From the IMG/VR virus record IMGVR_UViG_3300042539_000720, positions 1 through 27,516 of that record: 27,516 bases of DNA; one strand, written 5' to 3'. Below, in pieces: positions 23,161-27,516 of this stretch. The DNA comes from a virus. Below the pieces are notes generated by a model that saw only the letters and a program-made list of their open reading frames with translations, had not been told where the DNA came from and ran no database searches. The stretch's first letter is position 1. Each line of letters begins with the position of its first letter. Both the position numbers and the translations under genes were made by a program.

Positions 23161-24198
23161 CTATAAGTCGTCATCACCTCCTTTATTATCATCGTCCATG
23201 ATCCAGTCGTGTTCGACCTCGTCAGACTGCACCTCACTCCTGAACAGAGGAAGCGTATCCTCCTTCGGCAGCGTGGCGGACTCTACGTTTCGAACGGCTT
23301 GACGATAGTACGTCGGCTTGAGTTCAATGCCGACTCCGAAGCGACCACCAGCTACCGCTCCGAACACCTCTGATCCCACTCCCATAAATGGAGTCAGGAC
23401 GCGCTCGCCTGGATTACTCCAGAGAACCAGACATCGGTCAATAACGTCGAGTTGCAGCGGGTGAACATGCTTCTCATCCTGGTCGGCTTTAGCCTCGCGG
23501 AACGGAAGCACGCGATCGATGCGAATATCATCCCAGAAAGCCGATGCGTACTGTCTCCAGATCCAGTGCGAGAACCGATTCTCGATCTGCTTTCCTTGCC
23601 AGTTCCGATACCGATGCAGGTCCGTCGGCATCTGCCGCTCCCCAGCGTACTCGGTCAATCCGTTCGGGTGCTCGACGGGGACGGCATTGACGCCGTCCTT
23701 GCGGAACAAGAGGAGATAGTCGGCAGAGGCGACCGAGCATCGGGTCGAATCTTCGACGATCGTCTGATGCGCCAGGGCCTTCTTCATCGTCCGGTTACGG
23801 ACCGCCAGCGGCTCCTTCCAAATATGATAGCGAGCCGTGTATCGGAATCCGATCTCTTCGTGAAGGCGAATGATGTCGCCTGGGAAGTCCATCAGGTGGT
23901 CGGTCTTGCCGTTATTGCTACTGGGGATGTCCATGCAGTGCACGGCGGTCATTCGCCCCGGCATTGTCAGTCGGTGAATCTCCCGAATCACAAACCCGTA
24001 GTGCTGCATGAACTCTTCGTAGCTGCGGCTGTTGCTGAGATCGCGTTCGCTCGAACTGTACTGATACAGTCCGGCGAAGGGCGGGGAGTAGATGCTCAAG
24101 TGAATCGACCCGTCGGGGAGGATCGGCATGACCTCCATGCAGTCGCCGTTATAGAGGGCGTACTGTTTCGCGATCGTCTGGTCTAGGATGCGAGCCAA
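23161..24198 (-). CDS. beta-class DNA methyltransferase (N4-cytosine or N6-adenine)
   Basis: TTG at 24198 is the best start: GGAGGT lies six bases upstream, and no suitable ATG exists before the conserved region. The protein of 345 aa has motif IV SPPF at 38-41 near the N-terminus and the AdoMet motif I region LTPFMGVGSEVFGA at about 268-281, the order of beta-class exocyclic-amino methyltransferases. The target-recognition region lies between. The C-terminus is acidic (HDWIMDDDNKGGDDDL). It overlaps the helicase by 16 bases. The local G+C is lower than its surroundings. Target sequence unknown. Confidence 0.9.
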   Translation of the reverse strand: MARILDQTIAKQYALYNGDCMEVMPILPDGSIHLSIYSPPFAGLYQYSSSERDLSNSRSYEEFMQHYGFVIREIHRLTMPGRMTAVHCMDIPSSNNGKTDHLMDFPGDIIRLHEEIGFRYTARYHIWKEPLAVRNRTMKKALAHQTIVEDSTRCSVASADYLLLFRKDGVNAVPVEHPNGLTEYAGERQMPTDLHRYRNWQGKQIENRFSHWIWRQYASAFWDDIRIDRVLPFREAKADQDEKHVHPLQLDVIDRCLVLWSNPGERVLTPFMGVGSEVFGAVAGGRFGVGIELKPTYYRQAVRNVESATLPKEDTLPLFRSEVQSDEVEHDWIMDDDNKGGDDDL

Positions 24199-25559
24199 TT
24201 TGGGACCTCCGGCCTGACCTCGAACTCCTGGGATCGGGCGATCGCCAGACCCTGATGCATGTGGCGAACAAGATTCGTGAACATCTCGTCTGCCGCCTCG
24301 CTCTTGCGTTGCAGGTTCGCCATGACATCGACCTCGCCCTCGGTCGCGACTATATCGACCGTGACCGGGAGCCGCTGACCGAATCGCCAGCATCGACGAA
24401 CCGCCTGGTAATACTGCTCGTAACTGTGGCTCGGGAAGGTAACGATATGGTTGCAGTGCTGCCAGTTCAGCCCCCACGCGCCGATCTTCGGCTTCGTAAC
24501 TATCACGCGCGTCTGTCCGTCCGTGAATGCCTTGAACTTCACCTCCTTTGCATCGTCGCTGTCGTTGCCGCTAATCTGCACCGACTCGGGGATGAGACGC
24601 TCGAGCAGGTTGCCCTCGTCGTTGCGATGACACCAGACCACGGCGGGACGACCCGTGTCGCGAACCAGTTCGGCGGCCATCGCACAACGTTCGGAGACGG
24701 TCCGTACTCGCTCTTCGCGCTCTTCGCGCAAGCCTTTCGCCGGTAGCGTAAATAGCATGCCCGGTGCTGGCTTAGTCGCCGTCACGATATGCGTAATCGA
24801 TCGCAGTTCCGGCAAGACATAGCCCTCGTCCGAAAACCCGAGGTCTGAAGGGAACCGCAAGGCCCGCGCCCAGGATGAGACCCACCGCCAGAATCCCTCC
24901 TCGGCATGCCCCTTGAACCTCCATTCATCGCCCTTTAGTTTCCACTTGCCGTGATAACCGTAGGCGTTATGGCGTCGGTTCGTGAAGAACATGGACAGCA
25001 TGTCCATATAACCGAGGTATCCGAGTGCCTCGCTCGATGTCCCGAGCTCGATGTAATCGTTCGGAGCAGCCGTCGCGGTCCCCAGGAGACGGTATGGCAT
25101 AAGCCGCATAAACTCGGTGATCTGTTTCCGGTATACGCCGTCGAACGACTTGAGAATCGACGACTCATCACAGACGACGCCCCCGAAATCTGCAGGATTC
25201 AGAAGATGTAGTCGCTCGTAATTCGAGACGATCACATCCGACCGTTCCGATGATCCGGCCCGAGCCGCGCTCATGCCGAACTTTTTCGCCTCCTCGAGGA
25301 ACTGGTAGGTCACCGCGATCGGCGTCAAGATCAGCACGGGTTTTCCAGTCTTCTCGCGGACATTAGCCGCCCAGACCAACTCCATCACGGTCTTGCCCAT
25401 GCCACAGTCTGCGAAGATCGCGGCGCGACCCTTGCGAACCGCCCAGACCACTAGCTCGCGCTGAAACGGAAACAAGAACTCGGGAAGAATCGTAGCCTCG
25501 AAGCCGTGGTCTCCATCGAGCTGTAGTTTCCCCTCGAGGAACTCCTGGTAATTCTGCAT
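24183..25559 (-). CDS. SNF2/DEAD-type helicase-like ATPase
   Basis: This 458-aa protein has Walker A ADCGMGKT (50-57), motif II DESS (131-134), motif III-like GTATAAP (160-166) and motif VI QAVRRCWRFGQ (385-395), an SNF2-type set. No nuclease domain is evident. ATG 25559 follows AAGGAG. The stop overlaps the methyltransferase start, so the two are translationally coupled. The pair probably acts together in DNA modification, anti-restriction or replication, but the sequence does not distinguish these. G+C is lower than neighbouring genes. Confidence 0.9.
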   Translation of the reverse strand: MQNYQEFLEGKLQLDGDHGFEATILPEFLFPFQRELVVWAVRKGRAAIFADCGMGKTVMELVWAANVREKTGKPVLILTPIAVTYQFLEEAKKFGMSAARAGSSERSDVIVSNYERLHLLNPADFGGVVCDESSILKSFDGVYRKQITEFMRLMPYRLLGTATAAPNDYIELGTSSEALGYLGYMDMLSMFFTNRRHNAYGYHGKWKLKGDEWRFKGHAEEGFWRWVSSWARALRFPSDLGFSDEGYVLPELRSITHIVTATKPAPGMLFTLPAKGLREEREERVRTVSERCAMAAELVRDTGRPAVVWCHRNDEGNLLERLIPESVQISGNDSDDAKEVKFKAFTDGQTRVIVTKPKIGAWGLNWQHCNHIVTFPSHSYEQYYQAVRRCWRFGQRLPVTVDIVATEGEVDVMANLQRKSEAADEMFTNLVRHMHQGLAIARSQEFEVRPEVPNWLAS

Positions 25560-25740
25560 ACGCGCTCCTTAACTGGCCCTCTGCCGTTACCGTTGACGCT
25601 GACGGGTGTGCGCTAGCTCCTCCTATCCCAACGCGGCAGCCACCGCGCGAATTCGAACCATCGCCACCGCCGCCGTGGTCGGTGTGCATAGAGGTGGTCG
25701 GCTTCAGCCGAGCGGCGGAGCCGACCGCCTCCGGGGGAGA
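25560..25740 (-). other. intergenic gap with a hairpin after the 108-aa gene
   Basis: No gene is convincing here. GGTCGGCT (25696-25703) and AGCCGACC (25719-25726) form an 8-bp stem that encloses a smaller GCCG-CGGC stem, 15 bases after the stop of the upstream gene. It has no U-tract. The rest holds only the helicase ribosome binding site near 25565-25570. No clear promoter was seen. Confidence 0.6.
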
Positions 25741-26067
25741 TCATCGTGAACCGTAGAAGCCGCACGAGATGATCGACCGGTGAGCGACCCACCAACGCTT
25801 GCCGCTGCCGATCACGAGGACCCAGTCGCCCTCGATGTAGGCGGCGACGAACTCGATCGGCTCGGTCCCGTCGCACCGCAACCAGTACCGGCGACCCGAT
25901 GGCTGCTCGTTCGCTTGCGCCGCCCGGCCATCGATCGCGGCGATGCGGATCGGCTCCGGCCATCGGGGAGCGCAGTGGAGGCAGAAGCCGTCGATCCACC
26001 GATCCCCATCCCAGGCGTCCGAGACGCCGCACGAGAGACAACGTTCCGTGGTAGACTCCATCGTCAT
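25741..26067 (-). CDS. small zinc-ribbon protein, 108 aa
   Basis: ATG 26067 (MTMESTTERCLSCGV) follows GGAGGAACG, so the longer frame to 26130, which crosses a hairpin, is rejected. CLSCG and CLHCA near residues 10 and 32 form a four-cysteine zinc site. A beta-rich half follows (YWLRCDGTEPIEFVAAYIEG, then DWVLVIGSGKRWW). It sits between GC-rich hairpins in a row of small early genes. Function unknown. Confidence 0.8.
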   Translation of the reverse strand: MTMESTTERCLSCGVSDAWDGDRWIDGFCLHCAPRWPEPIRIAAIDGRAAQANEQPSGRRYWLRCDGTEPIEFVAAYIEGDWVLVIGSGKRWWVAHRSIISCGFYGSR

Positions 26068-26082
26068 CGTTCCTCCGGCTGG

Positions 26083-26104
26083 GCCGGGGCCACCCGGCCC
26101 CGGC
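26083..26104 (-). terminator. 9-bp GC hairpin between small early genes
   Basis: GCCGGGGCC and GGCCCCGGC form a perfect 9-bp stem with a 4-base loop, directly after the stop of the 99-aa gene and before the ribosome binding site of the 108-aa gene. There is no U-tract. It is probably a weak terminator or transcript stabiliser. Confidence 0.6.
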
Positions 26105-26113
26105 TCTGTCGTT

Positions 26114-26413
26114 CTAGCGCGGGTGTCCATCGTGCCCGCTAAGGACCTCGGGGAAGCGGCGACCGAACACGAGGATGTACTCGAGCCGGAGCCGGTGCGC
26201 TTCGTCGACGGCGTCTTGCCACCGGCGGTGCGCTTCGTGGATCTCGCGGAGCTCCGCCCGGTCGCGCTCGTGGCGGGCGACGCGGCGGTCGAACTCGGCG
26301 TCGGTCATGAACTCGAACTCGGTGCGCTCGGCGTCGTCCTCGAAGGGGACGACCGACGCCGCCTGTGCGCCGCTGAAGATCCGGACGAGCTGGGTCGAAA
26401 ACTTGTTGAGCAT
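26114..26413 (-). CDS. unknown helical protein, 99 aa
   Basis: ATG 26413 is preferred over the GTG at 26416 because of spacing from GAGGAGG. The first part is LNKFSTQLVRIFSGAQAASV. A long charged helix follows (DAEFDRRVARHERDRAELRE, then IHEAHRRWQDAVDEAHRLRL), likely coiled-coil, ending in a short basic tail. No family recognised. Confidence 0.78.
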   Translation of the reverse strand: MLNKFSTQLVRIFSGAQAASVVPFEDDAERTEFEFMTDAEFDRRVARHERDRAELREIHEAHRRWQDAVDEAHRLRLEYILVFGRRFPEVLSGHDGHPR

Positions 26414-26438
26414 CACGGCCTCCTCGATGCGATAGCGT

Positions 26439-26464
26439 AGCCCCGCCGGATTACCGGCGGGGCT
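26439..26464 (-). terminator. 11-bp GC hairpin after the 103-aa gene
   Basis: AGCCCCGCCGG and CCGGCGGGGCT pair perfectly around a 4-base loop, starting 10 bases after the TAG stop of the 103-aa gene. No U-tract follows. It probably ends or trims the transcript from the promoter at 26868. Confidence 0.68.
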
Positions 26465-26474
26465 GGTCGCTGTC

Positions 26475-26786
26475 CTAGTCTTCGAGCGTGTAGAACTCGT
26501 AGGTCCACGCGGCGTCGTCGGCGGTGCCGTTCGCCATGCGCTCGATCGTGGAGACGAGGTCGGCGTGCTGCATCGTGTTGAGGTCGCGGCGGATGCCCTT
26601 GATCGCGCGATCGACGGCGAGCGAGACGCCGGGCTGTCCGTTGTGGAAGTCGGTGACGATCGCGACGGCGAGGTCGTTCATGCGGATCGCGGTGTAGTCG
26701 TTGGTGTGGAGGATCTCGGCGGCGGCCTTCTGCATGTTCACGCCGCCCCGGGCGATGTACGCGGTCGTCGTCTCGATAGTCTTCAT
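26475..26786 (-). CDS. unknown small early protein, 103 aa
   Basis: ATG 26786 (MKTIETTTAYIARGGVNMQK) follows AGGAG, at the end of a 44-bp leader that is repeated in front of the next gene upstream. It contains AEILHTNDYTAIRMNDLAVA and a generally helical pattern, with an acidic C-terminus (YEFYTLED). It is driven by its own promoter (26868-26840) and followed by a hairpin, so it forms a single-gene unit, though read-through is likely. Function not recognised. Confidence 0.82.
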   Translation of the reverse strand: MKTIETTTAYIARGGVNMQKAAAEILHTNDYTAIRMNDLAVAIVTDFHNGQPGVSLAVDRAIKGIRRDLNTMQHADLVSTIERMANGTADDAAWTYEFYTLED

Positions 26787-26788
26787 CG

Positions 26789-26832
26789 TCTGCGCTCCTC
26801 GTTTGCGTTCGCGTTGTCGGCTCCCTGCCGAC
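26789..26832 (-). repeat. 44-bp 5' leader repeat, copy 2
   Basis: Identical to 27133-27176. It holds a stem-loop (GTCGGC / GCCGAC, loop AGGGA) at the predicted 5' end of the transcript and the AGGAG ribosome binding site at its 3' end. The hairpin lies about 8 bases after the -10 box. Confidence 0.9.
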
Positions 26833-26839
26833 ACAACGG

Positions 26840-26868
26840 ATACTAGCGGAACCCCGAACCATTGTCAA
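26840..26868 (-). promoter_or_regulatory. sigma-70-type promoter for the 103-aa gene
   Basis: TTGACA (26868-26863), a 17-base spacer and TAGTAT (26845-26840) read on the minus strand. It shares GGGGTTGACAATG with the other promoter at 27211. The -35 box overlaps the last two bases of the terminator stem of the preceding gene. Confidence 0.82.
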
Positions 26869-26897
26869 CCCCTCCGGGAAGAGATCCCGGAGGGGTT
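26867..26897 (-). terminator. 13-bp hairpin terminator after the 74-aa gene
   Basis: AACCCCTCCGGGA and TCCCGGAGGGGTT pair perfectly around a 5-base loop, starting 8 bases after the stop. No U-tract follows, and the stem runs directly into the next promoter's -35 box. Confidence 0.75.
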
Positions 26898-26905
26898 GTA
26901 TGCTG

Positions 26906-27130
26906 CTACGGAATGAGCCCGAGCACGCGACCAACCATCATGCCCGCGACCAGGGCGAGGCCGCGGACGATCTCGTCGTCGCTCTTCATGGCGGCCATGA
27001 TCGCCTCGGGTCCGGCGAGGATCATCTCGGCGATGACCCGGGCGGCCTTGGCGGCGTCGCCGGGGTCGATGTCGAACCGGTTCAGGTAGGCCTCGAGCTC
27101 GTGGATCAGGGTCGCGGTCGTCGTCGTCAT
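26906..27130 (-). CDS. unknown small early protein, 74 aa
   Basis: ATG 27130 (MTTTTATLIHELEAYLNRFD) follows the repeated 44-bp leader with AGGAG. The product is helical, with a moderately hydrophobic C-terminus (EIVRGLALVAGMMVGRVLGL) that might associate with a membrane. It has its own promoter and terminator, making it a separate unit. The in-frame extension to 27211 runs across the leader and promoter and is excluded. Function not recognised. Confidence 0.82.
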   Translation of the reverse strand: MTTTTATLIHELEAYLNRFDIDPGDAAKAARVIAEMILAGPEAIMAAMKSDDEIVRGLALVAGMMVGRVLGLIP

Positions 27131-27132
27131 CT

Positions 27133-27176
27133 TCTGCGCTCCTCGTTTGCGTTCGCGTTGTCGGCTCCCTGCCGAC
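27133..27176 (-). repeat. 44-bp 5' leader repeat, copy 1
   Basis: Identical to 26789-26832. The stem GTCGGC/GCCGAC with loop AGGGA starts at the predicted first transcribed base (27176), 7 bases after the -10 box. The AGGAG ribosome binding site is in the 3' part. Confidence 0.9.
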
Positions 27177-27182
27177 GAGAGA

Positions 27183-27211
27183 ATCATAGCAAGCCCCTGC
27201 GGCATTGTCAA
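27183..27211 (-). promoter_or_regulatory. strong sigma-70-type promoter for the 74-aa gene
   Basis: TTGACA (27211-27206), a 17-base spacer and TATGAT (27188-27183) on the minus strand match 11 of 12 consensus bases. It lies between the holin terminator and the 74-aa gene. Confidence 0.88.
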
Positions 27212-27236
27212 CCCCTAGCGGAGCGGGATCGATCAC

Positions 27237-27278
27237 AACAAAGCCTCCCGGAGCCGATCGGCTCCGGGGGGCTTTGTT
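27237..27278 (-). terminator. strong terminator after the holin-like gene
   Basis: AACAAAGCC-T-CCCGGAGCC (27237-27255) pairs with GGCTCCGGG-G-GGCTTTGTT (27260-27278) over 19 positions with one imperfect pair and a GATC loop. On the minus strand it ends in the U-rich stretch CUUUGUUGUG. The stem could also act on plus-strand transcripts. Confidence 0.85.
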
Positions 27279-27284
27279 TGTCCG

Positions 27285-27512
27285 CTACTTCAGCCCTCGT
27301 CGCCCGGTCGTCTCCTCGAGCGCATTCTGCGCGAACGAGACGACGGCGACGATGCCTGCCCAGGCCGCCGCGATCGTCGCGCGCTTGAGGACCTCGATGT
27401 CGGGGACCGAGTCAATGCCCATCGCCCCGCTCGTCGAGAGCGCGATGAAGACGCCGAGGAACGCCTGCAGGAACGTCCGAATACCACGAACCAACGGATC
27501 ACGCATCGCCAC
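27285..27512 (-). CDS. holin-like small membrane protein
   Basis: This product of 75 aa (GTG 27512) or 73 aa (ATG 27506) contains two hydrophobic helices, FLQAFLGVFIALS near residues 14-26 and ATIAAAWAGIVAVVSFAQNAL near 45-65, with a charged N-terminus (MRDPLVRGIR) and C-terminus (EETTGRRGLK). The pattern RTFLQAFLGV...LKRA.IAA..AG...V..F.QNALEE is typical of r1t-type phage holins. It would form membrane lesions for lysis. A lysis partner is not in the window. The ribosome binding site lies beyond the edge. Confidence 0.8.
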   Translation of the reverse strand: MAMRDPLVRGIRTFLQAFLGVFIALSTSGAMGIDSVPDIEVLKRATIAAAWAGIVAVVSFAQNALEETTGRRGLK

Positions 27513-27516
27513 GCTA

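Noticed and set aside
25649-25659. GGTTCGAATTC on the minus strand, like a tRNA T-loop
   Set aside because: The flanking bases do not form a T-stem and no acceptor, D or anticodon arms could be folded around it.
1-27516. CRISPR arrays, tRNA genes, insertion sequences, integrase or att sites
   Set aside because: No regularly spaced direct repeats with unique spacers, no cloverleaf, no transposase or recombinase motifs, and no tRNA-like attachment sequence were seen on either strand.

Overview
The window is a contiguous piece of a tailed-phage (siphovirus-type, dsDNA) genome or prophage from a high-GC bacterial host. Every recognisable protein gene is on the minus strand, so transcription runs from high to low coordinates. 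Coding rows I counted by hand are often 65-75% G+C. Starts are a mix of ATG, GTG and at least one TTG, with strong GGAGG-type ribosome binding sites, and genes commonly join through TAATG, ATGA or GTGA overlaps. The host cannot be named from the sequence; two good TTGACA-N17-TATGAT-like promoters suggest an ordinary sigma-70 host polymerase. No integrase, repressor or endolysin is visible. A holin-like gene lies at the right edge.

Late (virion) region, 14877 down to 1: small terminase, large terminase, a portal fused to a MuF-like morphogenesis domain, a 45-aa ORF, S78-type prohead protease, HK97-type major capsid protein, two tandem paralogous decoration-like proteins, a small head protein, gp6-like connector, HK97 gp10-like protein, tail terminator-like protein, a small C2H2 zinc-finger protein, a small beta-rich protein, lambda gpV-like tail tube protein, two tail-assembly chaperone ORFs joined by a lambda G/GT-type -1 frameshift signal, a 940-aa tape measure with six 44-residue repeats, and the start of a distal tail protein.

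A gene desert of about 1.25 kb (14878-16133) separates the late operon from the early genes. It has strong G-over-C skew on the plus strand, repeated short motifs, a 23-bp-arm inverted repeat, and a plus-strand intrinsic terminator with an upstream hairpin that looks like a small RNA gene. This is the only evidence of plus-strand transcription in the window.

Early/middle region, 27512 down to 16134: holin-like protein; two single-gene units with nearly identical promoters and an identical 44-bp 5' leader; three small unknown genes separated by GC-rich hairpins; an SNF2-type helicase overlapping a beta-class DNA methyltransferase (a cassette of lower G+C than its surroundings); a possible ssDNA-binding protein; a primase-polymerase/DUF3987-type helicase; an operator or iteron cluster; several small zinc-ribbon proteins; a dCMP deaminase-like enzyme; an HNH-like protein; a RusA-like resolvase; and a protein whose C-terminus resembles the RAMP glycine-rich loop. 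Together these supply replication, nucleotide metabolism, recombination and DNA modification, followed by packaging and virion assembly.
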